A DNA stretch of 64,000 nt from Pseudomonas sp. PDM16 (GCF_014851865.1 NZ_JACVAM010000004.1:372001-436000), one strand, 5' to 3'. Counted from the first letter of the stretch, positions 9,213-18,010 are shown. Made by a program: numbers and translations. Notes: generated by a model not told the origin, from the letters alone.

Positions 9213-10280
9213 TTAGAGAGTGGATTTCTTGATGACCTGCAAGGCAGCCTGCTCCAGCAGCTTGTTCATCATGATGAACTGGGCGAAGCGCTTGTCCTTG
9301 GTCTGGCCATGGAAGAAGCGGTAGTAGATCTGCTGCACGATGCCGGCCAGACGGAACAGGCCATAGCAGTAGTAGAAGTCGAAGTTGTCGATCTGGATGC
9401 CGGCGCGCTCGGCGTAGTAGTCGACGAACTCCTGGCGGGTCAGCATGCCCGGTGCGTTGCTCGGCTGGCGGCGCATCAGCTGCATGGGTTGCGCATCGCC
9501 TGCCTCGATCCAGTAGGCGAGGGTGTTGCCCAGGTCCATCAGCGGGTCGCCGATGGTGGTCAGCTCCCAGTCGAGTACGCCGATGATCTGCATCGGGTTG
9601 GCCGGGTCGAGGATCACGTTGTCGAAGCGGTAGTCGTTATGCACGATGCCCGGCTTGTGGTGGTCGACCGGCATTTTTTCGCGCAGCCAGGCCTTGACCG
9701 GCTCCCAGGTGGGAGCGTCGGGGGTCAGGGCTTTCTCGTAGCGGTCACTCCAGCCTTCGATCTGGCGTTTCACATAGCCTTCCGGCTTGCCCAGGTCGGC
9801 GAGGCCGCAGGCCTGATAGTCGACGTTGTGCAGGTCGACCAGCTTGTCGATGAAGCTCTTGCACAGGGCGTTGGTCTGCTCGGCACTGAAGTTCAGCTCG
9901 GCCGGCATGTCGCTGCGCAGGATGATGCCCTTGACCCGCTGCATCACATAGAACTCGGCGCCGATCACCGACTCGTCGGTGCAGTGCACGTAGGCCTTGG
10001 GGCAGTACGGGAAACCGGCGTTGAGCTGGTTGAGAATGCGGTACTCGCGGCCCATGTCGTGAGCCGACTTGGCCTTGTGGCCGAACGGTGGGCGGCGCAG
10101 CACGAACTCCTGCTCGGGGTATTCCAGCAGGTAGGTCAGGTTGGAGGCGCCACCGGGGAACTGGCTGATGCGCGGGTTGCCGGTGAGGCCCGGGATGTGC
10201 GCCTTCAGGTACGGGTCGATCTGCGCGGCATCGAGCTCTTCGCCCTCGCGGATGCCGGTGGACTGGTCTGTCAGCGTCAT
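9213..10280 (-). CDS. phosphotransferase family protein (APH/ACAD10-like kinase fold)
   Basis: A 355-residue aminoglycoside-phosphotransferase-fold protein. It shows the Brenner motif HNDYRFDNVIL with catalytic Asp and metal-binding Asn, and the later metal-binding motif VLDWELTTIGDP. The overall sequence resembles the kinase-like half of eukaryotic ACAD10/11, implicated in breakdown of 4-hydroxy fatty acyl-CoAs. The start follows AAGGGATAAGC. It forms an operon with the SDR gene. True antibiotic modification is unlikely for this subgroup. Confidence 0.82.
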   Translation of the reverse strand: MTLTDQSTGIREGEELDAAQIDPYLKAHIPGLTGNPRISQFPGGASNLTYLLEYPEQEFVLRRPPFGHKAKSAHDMGREYRILNQLNAGFPYCPKAYVHCTDESVIGAEFYVMQRVKGIILRSDMPAELNFSAEQTNALCKSFIDKLVDLHNVDYQACGLADLGKPEGYVKRQIEGWSDRYEKALTPDAPTWEPVKAWLREKMPVDHHKPGIVHNDYRFDNVILDPANPMQIIGVLDWELTTIGDPLMDLGNTLAYWIEAGDAQPMQLMRRQPSNAPGMLTRQEFVDYYAERAGIQIDNFDFYYCYGLFRLAGIVQQIYYRFFHGQTKDKRFAQFIMMNKLLEQAALQVIKKSTL

Positions 10281-10479
10281 GCTTATCCCTTCTGATGATG
10301 ATGGGTGCCACTAATCATTGGCTAATTTAATGGTGCCCTTAAGCAAAGCACAGCGTTATAGATGTGGCTGTTGGTCGTCGATCAAGAGGCCTGATTGCCA
10401 CATTTCGCTGGGCGCGGGCGAAAAAAAACCGGAGTCCGAAGGCTCCGGTTCTTCTGTGTTTCGCGGTATGCCCTAGGGC
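10281..10479. other. intergenic region: promoter for the phosphotransferase operon and end of the SCP2 gene
   Basis: About 200 bases separating two genes on the minus strand. The right half holds an intrinsic terminator; the AT-richer left half (about 10300-10360) presumably carries the promoter of the phosphotransferase-SDR operon. No clear operator was seen. Confidence 0.45.
10421..10450 (-). terminator. intrinsic terminator of the SCP2-domain gene
   Basis: A perfect eight-base stem AACCGGAG (10427-10434) / CTCCGGTT (10443-10450) is followed on the minus strand by an unbroken run of T residues. Confidence 0.88.
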
Positions 10480-10791
10480 TTATACCGGGAACAGTTCGGC
10501 CAGTTTCATGGCCAGCATCATGTCGCCTTCGGCGCGCAGTTTGCCGCCCATGAAGGCTTGCATGCCGTCGGTTTCGCCGGAAGCGATGCCGGCCAGGGTG
10601 GCGCTGTCCATGATCAGGGTGACGTTGGCGTTGGCGTTGTCGCCCTGTTGTACGTCGCAGGTGCCGTCTTTGACGATCAGCGCGTAGTTGTCACCGTCTT
10701 CGATGTTGAACTGGAATACCAGGTCCAGGCCGGCGGCAGCGCTGGCGTTGAACTTGGACTTCATAGTGTTGATGGTGTCGGCAACGCTCAT
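10480..10791 (-). CDS. SCP2 sterol-binding domain protein
   Basis: A 103-residue stand-alone SCP-2 lipid-transfer domain. The core MDSATLAGIASGETDGMQAF and the closing MLAMKLAELFPV are characteristic; such domains bind acyl-CoAs or other lipids in a hydrophobic tunnel. The start follows AAGGA at a good spacing. Its neighbours (phosphotransferase, SDR) suggest a shared role in lipid breakdown, which is an inference. Confidence 0.88.
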   Translation of the reverse strand: MSVADTINTMKSKFNASAAAGLDLVFQFNIEDGDNYALIVKDGTCDVQQGDNANANVTLIMDSATLAGIASGETDGMQAFMGGKLRAEGDMMLAMKLAELFPV

Positions 10792-10851
10792 GGTTTCTGT
10801 CCTTTTTATCAGGGGTTACTCGCGGCCTTGCGGGCCGCCGTGGGCCGGTTC

Positions 10852-11562
10852 TCAGCGGTAGGTGATGAGTTCCGGGGCCTTCAACAGCTCCAAATGCACA
10901 CGGCTGTTGAAGGAAGCCAGGGTCGCCTCGCTGCCTCGGAAGGTCAGGCGCGAGAGCGAAGTATTGACGATCTGCCAGTTGAGCTCGAAGGATCTGTCCG
11001 CCGGCACGCCGGTCAGCAGATGGAGCAGGGCGGTGATGGTGCCGCCGGAGGTGAATACGGCGATGTGCTGGCCGCGCTCGGCTTGCGCCAGCAGGCGCTG
11101 CAGGCCGCCGTGCACTGTGTCGACGAAGCCTTGCCAGGTGTCGTGCTCGGGTTCGTCATATTCGCCGCTGACCCAGCGGCGGATGATGCGGGCGAACAGG
11201 TGCTGGAAGGCGGCGCGGTTTTCCTTCGGATTGCGCATGATGTCCAGCGCATCCGGCTCGTCCGGTAGCATGGCCGGCAGCAGATTGCGGATCACCGCTT
11301 CGGCGTCGAATTCGTTGAAGGCCGGATCGATTTCCAGCTCGGGAGCATTCAGGCCGGCCGCCACGCAGCGCTGCAGGGCGGAAGTGGCGGTATGCTGCTG
11401 ACGACGCAGGTTGCCGCTCAGGCAGCGATCGAGGCTGATGCCGAGCTGGGCCAGGTGGTCGCCCAGCACTTCGGCCTGGCGCACGCCCAGTGGGGACAGC
11501 ACGTCGTAATCGTCTGCACCGAATGAGGCCTGGCCATGTCGTATCAGGTAGATGCTGCCCAC
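10852..11562 (-). CDS. histidine phosphatase superfamily protein
   Basis: A 236-residue phosphoglycerate-mutase-like phosphatase. The RHG motif with the phospho-accepting histidine is at residues 8-10 (YLIRHGQASFG), and the second histidine is probably in AVFTSGGTITALLHLL-type sequence. It lacks the length of true cofactor-dependent mutase signatures, so a small-molecule or protein phosphatase is likelier. It is 60 bases upstream of the SCP2 gene on the same strand and may be cotranscribed. Confidence 0.8.
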   Translation of the reverse strand: MGSIYLIRHGQASFGADDYDVLSPLGVRQAEVLGDHLAQLGISLDRCLSGNLRRQQHTATSALQRCVAAGLNAPELEIDPAFNEFDAEAVIRNLLPAMLPDEPDALDIMRNPKENRAAFQHLFARIIRRWVSGEYDEPEHDTWQGFVDTVHGGLQRLLAQAERGQHIAVFTSGGTITALLHLLTGVPADRSFELNWQIVNTSLSRLTFRGSEATLASFNSRVHLELLKAPELITYR

Positions 11563-11775
11563 GTCCGCTGTCCGATCCCGACTGGTTGAAGTTTCGCGAG
11601 GGTAGGGTCAGAGCCGGGCTGCTGTCAACGAAAAAACATACGCTTGTTTGAATTTGCTCGAGGGTGTCCAGCACATCGCTCGCTGTGGTTGGCCGGCAGG
11701 CTCCAGCGCCGGTATGCTGAGGGCTGGCAGGTGCCTGGATCGGGCCCTGTGACAGGATGAACGAAGGGGGAGTCT
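11563..11775. other. divergent promoter region between the histidine phosphatase and sohB
   Basis: About 210 bases between divergent genes. It contains no convincing open frame and should hold the two promoters. No operator palindrome was seen. Confidence 0.4.
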
Positions 11776-12798
11776 GTGGAGTTTCTGGTGGATTACGCGG
11801 AGTTTTTGCTCCGCACCCTGACTGTGGTGGTCGCGATCATCGTGGTACTGGTGACTATCGCCGCGTTACGCGGCAAAGGGCGCACCAAGGCCGGCGGCCA
11901 GTTACAGGTGCACAAACTGAACGAGTTCTACAAGGCGCTACGCGAGCGCCTGGAGCATGAGTTGCTGGACAAGGCGCAGCTCAAGGTTCAGCGCAAGGCC
12001 GAGGCGAAGCAGACCAAACTGGAGAAAAAGGAAGGGAAGGCGAAAGCACGAGTGTTCGTGCTGGACTTCGATGGCGATATCAAGGCCTCGGCAACCGACA
12101 ATCTGCGCCATGAGGTCACTGCGCTGCTGAGCATGGCCACCGCCCAGGACGAAGTGGTGCTGCGCCTGGAGAGCGGCGGCGGTATGGTGCATGGCTACGG
12201 CCTGGCCTCTTCGCAACTGGCGCGTATCCGTCAGGCCGGCGTGCCGCTTACCGTGTGCGTCGACAAGGTCGCCGCCAGCGGTGGCTACATGATGGCTTGT
12301 ATCGGCGACAAGGTATTGTCCGCGCCGTTCGCCATACTCGGCTCCATCGGTGTACTGGCGCAGCTGCCCAACATCCATCGTCTGCTGAAGAAACACGATA
12401 TAGATGTCGAGATGCTCACGGCCGGCGAATTCAAACGTACCTTAACCGTGCTCGGCGAGAATACCGAGAAGGGCCGCGAGAAATTCCAGGAAGACCTCGA
12501 GACTACCCACGAGCTGTTCAAGAACTTCGTGGCCAGTTACCGCCCGCGTCTGAATATCGACGAGATCGCCACTGGCGAGGTCTGGCTGGGCATCTCCGCA
12601 CTGGATAAACAGCTGGTCGACGAACTCAAGACCAGCGACGAATACCTGGCCGAGCGTGCGCGCGAAGCCGAACTGTTTCATCTGCATTTCGCCGAGAAGA
12701 AGAGCCTGCCCGAGCGTTTCGGCCTGGCGGCCAGCGTTACGCTGGACCGTCTGCTGCTGAACTGGTGGAGCCGTCTCAATCAACAACGATTCTGGTAG
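11776..12798 (+). CDS. sohB: SohB-like inner-membrane S49 protease
   Basis: A 340-residue peptidase with one N-terminal transmembrane helix (about residues 10-32), a lysine-rich coiled stretch (about 60-92) and an S49 catalytic domain facing the periplasm. The nucleophile is S168 in KVAASGGYMMAC and the general base K220 in TAGEFKRTL, the Ser-Lys dyad of the SppA family. The start is a GTG preceded by AGGGGGAG. The next gene begins nine bases downstream, so the two likely share a transcript. Confidence 0.9.
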   Translation: MEFLVDYAEFLLRTLTVVVAIIVVLVTIAALRGKGRTKAGGQLQVHKLNEFYKALRERLEHELLDKAQLKVQRKAEAKQTKLEKKEGKAKARVFVLDFDGDIKASATDNLRHEVTALLSMATAQDEVVLRLESGGGMVHGYGLASSQLARIRQAGVPLTVCVDKVAASGGYMMACIGDKVLSAPFAILGSIGVLAQLPNIHRLLKKHDIDVEMLTAGEFKRTLTVLGENTEKGREKFQEDLETTHELFKNFVASYRPRLNIDEIATGEVWLGISALDKQLVDELKTSDEYLAERAREAELFHLHFAEKKSLPERFGLAASVTLDRLLLNWWSRLNQQRFW

Positions 12799-12807
12799 GA
12801 GTAAGTC

Positions 12808-13797
12808 ATGACTGCCTTCAAGGCTCTGCTGGTCAGCGAGGAGAATGGCGCCTTCGTGCCCAAGGTGGTAGAGCGAGCCATCGCCGATCTGCCAGCGGGC
12901 GAGGTGCTGATCCGTGTGCAGTATTCCTCGCTCAACTACAAGGACGCCCTGTCCGCCAGCGGTAATCGCGGCGTGACCAAGGCCTTCCCGCATACCCCGG
13001 GTATCGACGCGGCTGGCATAGTGGCCGAGTCATCGGCGAGCGAGTTCGCGGCGGGTGACGAGGTGATTGTCACTGGTTACGACCTGGGCATGAACACCGC
13101 CGGCGGCTTCGGCCAGTACATCCGCGTGCCGGCCGCCTGGGTGATCAAGCGTCCTAAGGGCCTGAGCCTGCGCGAGGCCATGCTGCTCGGCACTGCCGGC
13201 CTGACCGCTGCACTGTGTGTGGACAAGCTGGAGCAGAGCGGCCTGACGCCGGCTGCCGGCCCGGTACTGGTCACCGGCGCCACCGGTGGCGTCGGCTCAA
13301 TCGCCGTCGCGTTATTGTCGCGCCTGGGCTACAACGTCGCCGCGTCCACCGGCAAGGCCGGGCAGGGCGAGTTCCTGCGTCAGCTCGGCGCGCAGCAGAT
13401 CGTGCCGCGTGAGGAGCTGCAGGACGGCAGCGAGAAGATGATGCTCAAGGAGCGCTGGGCCGGCGCGGTGGATACCGTCGGCGGCGACATCCTGTTCAAC
13501 GTGGTCAAGTCGCTGCGCTATGGGGCCAGTGCGGCCTGCTGCGGCCTGACCGCTGGCATGGGCTTCAAGGGCAGCGTGGCGCCCTTCATCCTGCGCGGGG
13601 TCAACCTGCTCGGGGTGGATTCGGTGGAGCTGCCATTGGTAGTCAAGGCCTCCATGTGGGACAAGCTGTCCCTGCAGTGGAAGCTTGGCAATCTGGAAAG
13701 CCTGGCCGAGGAAGTAAGCCTGGAGCAACTGCCCAAGGCCATCGAGCAGATTCTCGCCGGTCAGATGGTCGGACGGGTACTGGTCAATCTCGCCTGA
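12808..13797 (+). CDS. YhdH/AcuI-type acrylyl-CoA reductase-like oxidoreductase
   Basis: A 329-residue MDR-superfamily zinc-independent oxidoreductase of the YhdH/YhfP subgroup. The N-terminal SSLNYKDALSASGNRGVTK and the nucleotide-binding VTGATGGVGSIAVALL are characteristic. Family members reduce acrylyl-CoA or quinones with NADPH. The start follows GTAGGAGTAAGTC. It ends at a strong terminator. Confidence 0.87.
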   Translation: MTAFKALLVSEENGAFVPKVVERAIADLPAGEVLIRVQYSSLNYKDALSASGNRGVTKAFPHTPGIDAAGIVAESSASEFAAGDEVIVTGYDLGMNTAGGFGQYIRVPAAWVIKRPKGLSLREAMLLGTAGLTAALCVDKLEQSGLTPAAGPVLVTGATGGVGSIAVALLSRLGYNVAASTGKAGQGEFLRQLGAQQIVPREELQDGSEKMMLKERWAGAVDTVGGDILFNVVKSLRYGASAACCGLTAGMGFKGSVAPFILRGVNLLGVDSVELPLVVKASMWDKLSLQWKLGNLESLAEEVSLEQLPKAIEQILAGQMVGRVLVNLA

Positions 13798-13812
13798 GAG
13801 CGCGAACAGTAG

Positions 13813-13840
13813 AAAAGGCCCGGCGCATGCCGGGCCTTTT
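13813..13840. terminator. bidirectional intrinsic terminator
   Basis: A perfect inverted repeat AAAAGGCCCGGC / GCCGGGCCTTTT with loop GCAT separates two convergent genes. Confidence 0.92.
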
Positions 13841-13845
13841 CGTTT

Positions 13846-14283
13846 CTACGCCTGGCTGACGTACATGGTGATCTCGGCGCGGAACACTGGCTCGCCTTCC
13901 ACGTAGGCCACCACTGGCACCTTCACGTCACCAGTCTGGCTCCAGTCGATGGCGCTGCCGTCCGCCACGGTACGCACGTCACCCTTGGCCTTGGCCAGGT
14001 ACTCCACCGTCATGCCACGCGGAATCCAGCGGCAGCCGCTGGGAATGGAGGCGTCGGTCATGGTGCCGGCGGCCAGTTCGGCGGCGTTGCACAGAGCAAT
14101 GGCGTGCACGGTGCCGATGTGGTTCAGCACTTCGCGGCGCTTGGGGAAGGTCACTTCGGCGTAGCCCGGGCGCAGTTCGACGAACTGCGGGGCGATGCTG
14201 GCGAAGTAGGGCGCGACCTGACCGATCATGGCGCTGAACTGTGCCGGGCCTGCCTGCTTGTACATTTGCATCATCTGACTCAT
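13846..14283 (-). CDS. hotdog-fold DUF4442/thioesterase-like protein
   Basis: A 145-residue single hotdog domain. The helix-containing motif HIGTVHAIALCNAAELAAG and the following basic RWIPRGMTVEYLAKAKG are typical of DUF4442/PaaI-like proteins. It probably hydrolyses an acyl-CoA, but the substrate is unknown. The start follows AGGAGCACCCC. It is divergent from a TetR regulator whose probable operator lies between them, so it may be controlled by that regulator. Confidence 0.8.
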   Translation of the reverse strand: MSQMMQMYKQAGPAQFSAMIGQVAPYFASIAPQFVELRPGYAEVTFPKRREVLNHIGTVHAIALCNAAELAAGTMTDASIPSGCRWIPRGMTVEYLAKAKGDVRTVADGSAIDWSQTGDVKVPVVAYVEGEPVFRAEITMYVSQA

Positions 14284-14345
14284 GGGGTGCTCCTGAAATG
14301 GATGGCATTGAAGAGAAGCGCGCGCCGAGGCAGTATACGAATATC

Positions 14346-14372
14346 AGAATTTAATTCTAGAACATTATTCTA
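14346..14372. promoter_or_regulatory. tandem palindromic operator between DUF4442 gene and tetR-type gene
   Basis: Two abutting 13-base palindromes, AGAATTTAATTCT (14346-14358) and AGAACATTATTCT (14359-14371), share AGAA...TTCT arms and repeat with an exact 13-base period. They lie 19-45 bases before the regulator's ATG in an AT-rich divergent promoter. Such arrays usually bind dimers of the adjacent TetR protein; that is inferred. Confidence 0.65.
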
Positions 14373-14390
14373 ATACTCCAAGGAAGCCTC

Positions 14391-14969
14391 ATGGCTCGCC
14401 GCTCTCGCAAAGACGAAATCCTCCAGGCCGCCCTGGCCTGCTTCACCGAAACCGGCGTGGATGCCACCACCATCGAGATGATCCGCGACCGCTCCGGCGC
14501 CAGCATCGGCAGCCTCTACCACCACTTCGGCAACAAGGAGCGCATCATCGGTGCGCTCTACCTGGCCGGCACTGCCGAATACGCAGCCTTGCTGGACCAG
14601 GGCTTCGCCACGGCCGACAGCGCCGAGGCCTGCGTCAGGCTGCTGGTCACCAGCTATATCGACTGGGTGGTGGCCAATCCGGACTGGGCCCGATTCGTCC
14701 TGCACAGCCGCGGGCGAGTGGAGGCCAGTGAAATGGGCGAGCAGCTGCGCGAGGCCAATCGCGTTCACTACCAACGGATCCTCGATGCCCTGGCCGGCTA
14801 TCGCCAGGACGGGCTGTTCAAGGCCATGCCAGCGGATTGCTTCGGGTCGGTGATCATCGGACCGGCTCATGACTTCGCCCGTAATTGGCTGGCCGGGCGT
14901 ACCCACTCACAGTTGGCAGATTGCCGCGAGCTGCTGGCCAGTGTGGCCTGGGAATCCGTCAGGGTCTGA
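14391..14969 (+). CDS. TetR/AcrR family transcriptional regulator
   Basis: A 192-residue repressor-type protein. The N-terminal helix-turn-helix runs over residues 7-45, with VDATTIEMIRDRSGASIGSL followed by YHHFGNKERI. The C-terminal ligand domain is not assignable. The start follows AAGGAAGCCTC. It is divergent from the thioesterase-like gene and ends two bases before a convergent LysR gene. Confidence 0.9.
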   Translation: MARRSRKDEILQAALACFTETGVDATTIEMIRDRSGASIGSLYHHFGNKERIIGALYLAGTAEYAALLDQGFATADSAEACVRLLVTSYIDWVVANPDWARFVLHSRGRVEASEMGEQLREANRVHYQRILDALAGYRQDGLFKAMPADCFGSVIIGPAHDFARNWLAGRTHSQLADCRELLASVAWESVRV

Positions 14970-14971
14970 AG

Positions 14972-15928
14972 CTAGTCGCGTTTCAGGCCACGCTGCAGTG
15001 CCAGGTCCCATGGCGGGATCGGGCCGAAGCGCCGCTTGAGGAACTCCAGCAACAGTCGGCTACGCGAGCTGGCGTCGCTGGCGAGGCGCAGCGCATAGAT
15101 GCCGCTGGGCTCGGCAGACGGAAGCCCACCCTCGCACAGCAGGGGGATCAGCTCGCCGCGCAGCAGGTAGTCACTGATCAGCCAGGTCGGGAGATGCGCG
15201 ATGCCTAGGCCCGCCAGAGCACTGAACAGCAGCGTCTCCGCGTTGTTGGCGGTCATTCTCAGCCGCCCCGGCCGATACACCTGCGAACGTCCGTCTACAT
15301 CGAATCGCCAGGCATGAGGGGGCGAAAGGGCGTCCCAGTCCAAGCCATCGTGCTCCGGCAGCTCACGCGGGTCTCGTAGCATACCGCGCCGGCGGATGTA
15401 CTCGGGACTGGCGCAGAGTATCCGCACCATGGGGGCAAGTGGTGTGGCAACCAGGCGGGTGTCGGCCAGCGGGCCGATACGCAGCACCAGATCGACCTCT
15501 CCCAGGTGTTCGCCCTGCATATCGATGAAGCTATCGATCAGACGAAGTTGCACGTCCAGCCCCGGATAGGCCATGAGGAACTCGGCGATGGCCGGGGCCA
15601 GGTGGCGACGGCCGAACGGTGCCGGGGCATCGATACGGATCAGACCTTCGGGTGCGCTGCTCAGGGAGACGGCTTCTGCACGAGCCTGGCGCAGTTCGAC
15701 GAGGATGCGCCGCGCGCGCTCCGCGAAAGCCAGGCCGGCCGGGTTTGCCCTGACGGCATGCGTGCTACGGACCAGCAAAGGGCAGCCCATGGCACGCTCC
15801 AACGCATCGATGCGCCGGGCCACCGATGATGGATTCAGCTGCTGACGCCGAGCTGCGGCGGAGAAGCTGCCGGTTTCCAGCACATCCATGTAGAGGTCGA
15901 GCTGTTCGGTGAGAGCATCGGGATTCAT
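14972..15928 (-). CDS. LysR family transcriptional regulator
   Basis: A 318-residue LTTR. The helix-turn-helix is at about residues 18-50 (GSFSAAARRQQLNPSSVARR), followed by a periplasmic-binding-protein-like effector domain. It is a CrgA/DsdC-style member with PEGLIRIDAPAPFGRRHLAP opening the effector domain. The start follows AAAGGAAGACCT. It is divergent from a TSUP permease that is a likely target, with an inverted repeat in between. Confidence 0.9.
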   Translation of the reverse strand: MNPDALTEQLDLYMDVLETGSFSAAARRQQLNPSSVARRIDALERAMGCPLLVRSTHAVRANPAGLAFAERARRILVELRQARAEAVSLSSAPEGLIRIDAPAPFGRRHLAPAIAEFLMAYPGLDVQLRLIDSFIDMQGEHLGEVDLVLRIGPLADTRLVATPLAPMVRILCASPEYIRRRGMLRDPRELPEHDGLDWDALSPPHAWRFDVDGRSQVYRPGRLRMTANNAETLLFSALAGLGIAHLPTWLISDYLLRGELIPLLCEGGLPSAEPSGIYALRLASDASSRSRLLLEFLKRRFGPIPPWDLALQRGLKRD

Positions 15929-15936
15929 AGGTCTTC

Positions 15937-15955
15937 CTTTGCGATTTATGCAAAG
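15937..15955. promoter_or_regulatory. candidate LysR operator
   Basis: CTTTGC-N7-GCAAAG is a perfect six-base-arm inverted repeat containing a T-N11-A core. It lies 9-27 bases upstream of the lysR start and 72 bases before the divergent permease start, fitting autoregulation. Confidence 0.5.
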
Positions 15956-16027
15956 CCATTGTGCGCTGCTATGCGTTTCCGAGCCATAACGGAATAGCTA
16001 GCATGCGGCCACCCTCAGGAGGCGCCG

Positions 16028-16780
16028 ATGAACACCCTCGATCTCGTCATGAATGTGCTGCTCGGCTTGGTAATGGGCACCCTGGGAGGATTGTTCGGCA
16101 TTGGGGGAGGCCTGGTAGCGATTCCAGCCCTCGGCGTCCTGTTTGGCCTGGATCAGCAGCTTGCCCAGGGTACCGCTCTGGTCATGGTGGTGCCCAATGT
16201 GGTGCTGGCACTATGGCGTTATAACCAACGCAATCGCATCGACCCCAGGAATGCACTGCTGCTGAGTCTCTCGGCGTTCGTTTTCGCCTGGCTGGCTTCG
16301 CTCTATGCCGTGGAGCTTCAGGCGGAACGCATGCGCATAGCCTTCATCGGGTTCCTCGTCGCCCTGGCTATCTACAATCTGGCACGGCTGGTCATGCGCA
16401 ATCCGACGCCTTCGGCGGAGCTTCGCTACCCCTGGCCCTGGCTCGGTGTCTTGGGCAGTACGGCGGGCGCTCTAGGCGGAATGTTCGGCGTAGGAGGGGC
16501 GGTGCTGGCGGTTCCGGTGCTGACCAATGTGTTCGGCGCCGGCCAGCTGGTCGCCCAAGGCCTATCCTTGGCACTGGCCCTCCCCAGCACCGGCGTCACG
16601 CTGTTCACTTACGCTCTGCACGATCATGTCGACTGGGCCATGGGTGTTCCCCTGGCGGCCGGTGGTCTACTCAGCATTTCGTGGGGAGTCAGGCTCGCCC
16701 ATGCGCTACCGGAGCGGGTATTGCGCGGTCTGTTTTGCGGCTTCCTGCTGCTGTGCGCTGTCTTGCTGGCTCTGCGCTGA
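16028..16780 (+). CDS. TSUP (TauE/SafE) family permease
   Basis: A 250-residue inner-membrane protein with about eight helices and two glycine-rich repeats, GTLGGLFGIGGGLVAIPAL near the N-terminus and AGALGGMFGVGGAVLAVPVL in the middle. This is the internal duplication typical of the sulfite-exporter TauE/SafE family. The start follows AGGAGGCGCCG. Its divergent LysR neighbour probably regulates it. It is not a close paralogue of the other TSUP gene in the window. Confidence 0.87.
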   Translation: MNTLDLVMNVLLGLVMGTLGGLFGIGGGLVAIPALGVLFGLDQQLAQGTALVMVVPNVVLALWRYNQRNRIDPRNALLLSLSAFVFAWLASLYAVELQAERMRIAFIGFLVALAIYNLARLVMRNPTPSAELRYPWPWLGVLGSTAGALGGMFGVGGAVLAVPVLTNVFGAGQLVAQGLSLALALPSTGVTLFTYALHDHVDWAMGVPLAAGGLLSISWGVRLAHALPERVLRGLFCGFLLLCAVLLALR

Positions 16781-16806
16781 GAGCACTACGGCGGCCCTCG
16801 CCATCA

Positions 16807-17658
16807 TTACCTGAACCCTTCGACGATATGCTCTGCCAGGGTGTCGATGACCTGTGACTGCCGCTGGGGGTGGCGCACCAGAACGATACTGGTTGCCGGG
16901 AGTACGGGCAGGCCTTCCGATTCCCCAAGGATGCGCATATCTGGCGTGATCAGGCTCTGCAGCTGGGCGGTCACGGCCAGGCCTGCGCCCACGATCGCAA
17001 ACAGCGCAGCCAGGCTCGGGCTCGTGTAGGCGATGCGGTAGGGACGTTCCATCGCATCCAGCGCATTGCACGCCCAGGCACGGCAGAAGCAGTCGGCATT
17101 GAACATCGCCAGCGGTAGGGGATTCTGCTCATGGGGCGTATGGCCCTGCGCCACGGCCCAGACAAAGCGCTCCTGGCGCAGCAACTGGCCGATCTCCTTG
17201 CCCGGCTCCCGGGTAACGATGGTCAGGTCCAGATCTTGCCGCTGCAACAACTGCTTCGAAGGCTCGCAATGTACCTCCACCTGCACCAGTGGATAGGCCT
17301 GGGCAAAGCGCGAGAGGATCTCGGGTAGAAAGCGCATCACATAGTCGTCTGGCGTGCCGATACGCACGGCTCCCACCATGTGCGGCTCGCGCAGGGTATT
17401 GAGTACTTCGCCGTGCAATTTGAGGATGCGCCTTGCGTACCCAAGAAGCACCTGGCCTTCGGCTGTCAGTCGCACCTGCCGGCCATCGCGCTCGAAGAGG
17501 GCACGCTGCACCACATCATCCTCCAGACGTTTCATCTGCATGCTAACGGCGGATTGCGTGCGATTCACCGCCTCGGCTGCCCGAGTGAAGCCACCGTTGT
17601 CAGCGATGGCGACGAAGCTGCGCAACAGCTCGGTATCAATGCTGGGATAGGCAGTCAT
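16807..17658 (-). CDS. LysR family transcriptional regulator
   Basis: A 283-residue LTTR with helix-turn-helix GGFTRAAEAVNRTQSAVSMQ at about residues 21-40. The effector domain is shorter than usual but complete. It is divergent from the DUF1127 gene, an arrangement common in Pseudomonas, and may control it through the inverted repeat between them. Confidence 0.9.
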   Translation of the reverse strand: MTAYPSIDTELLRSFVAIADNGGFTRAAEAVNRTQSAVSMQMKRLEDDVVQRALFERDGRQVRLTAEGQVLLGYARRILKLHGEVLNTLREPHMVGAVRIGTPDDYVMRFLPEILSRFAQAYPLVQVEVHCEPSKQLLQRQDLDLTIVTREPGKEIGQLLRQERFVWAVAQGHTPHEQNPLPLAMFNADCFCRAWACNALDAMERPYRIAYTSPSLAALFAIVGAGLAVTAQLQSLITPDMRILGESEGLPVLPATSIVLVRHPQRQSQVIDTLAEHIVEGFR

Positions 17659-17681
17659 TCATCAACCCTAAAGATGAGTCA

Positions 17682-17712
17682 CATAAGAAACATTCGTTGG
17701 ATTGATCTTATG
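17682..17712. promoter_or_regulatory. candidate LysR-type operator
   Basis: CATAAG and CTTATG form a perfect inverted repeat with a 19-base spacer in the divergent lysR/DUF1127 promoter. The function is inferred. Confidence 0.4.
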
Positions 17713-17753
17713 GGGAAAGGGAGACTGACGCCAACCCACAGGGAGGGCATGAA

Positions 17754-18002
17754 ATGAAGAATCAGAATGGCTACGTGTTGAGTCGCTCGGTTTCCTTCGA
17801 GCGGGAGCAACCCGAATTCTCCTTCAGGCAGTTCTGGCAGCGGCTCAAGCACTGGCATGACCTTGCGAACCAGCGCCGGATGCTGGCAACCCTGGACGAC
17901 ATGGCGCTCAAGGATATAGGGCTGAGCCGTGCCGATGCGCTTCAGGAAAGCGAGCGGCCGTTCTGGGATGAGTCGAAGCCGAATGAATCCATCAGACGTT
18001 GA
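17754..18002 (+). CDS. DUF1127 domain protein
   Basis: An 82-residue protein whose C-terminal half is the YjiS-like DUF1127 domain: an amphipathic helix (FWQRLKHWHDLANQRRMLATL) then DDMALKDIGLSRADAL. Proteins with this domain have been linked to RNA metabolism and stress regulation in alphaproteobacteria; its function here is unknown. The start follows GGGAGGGCATGAA. Confidence 0.85.
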   Translation: MKNQNGYVLSRSVSFEREQPEFSFRQFWQRLKHWHDLANQRRMLATLDDMALKDIGLSRADALQESERPFWDESKPNESIRR

Positions 18003-18010
18003 AAGGCTGC

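Noticed and set aside
9213..10280. Aminoglycoside resistance
   Set aside because: The kinase-like protein resembles the ACAD10-type subgroup linked to acyl-CoA metabolism, and its neighbours are lipid-related.
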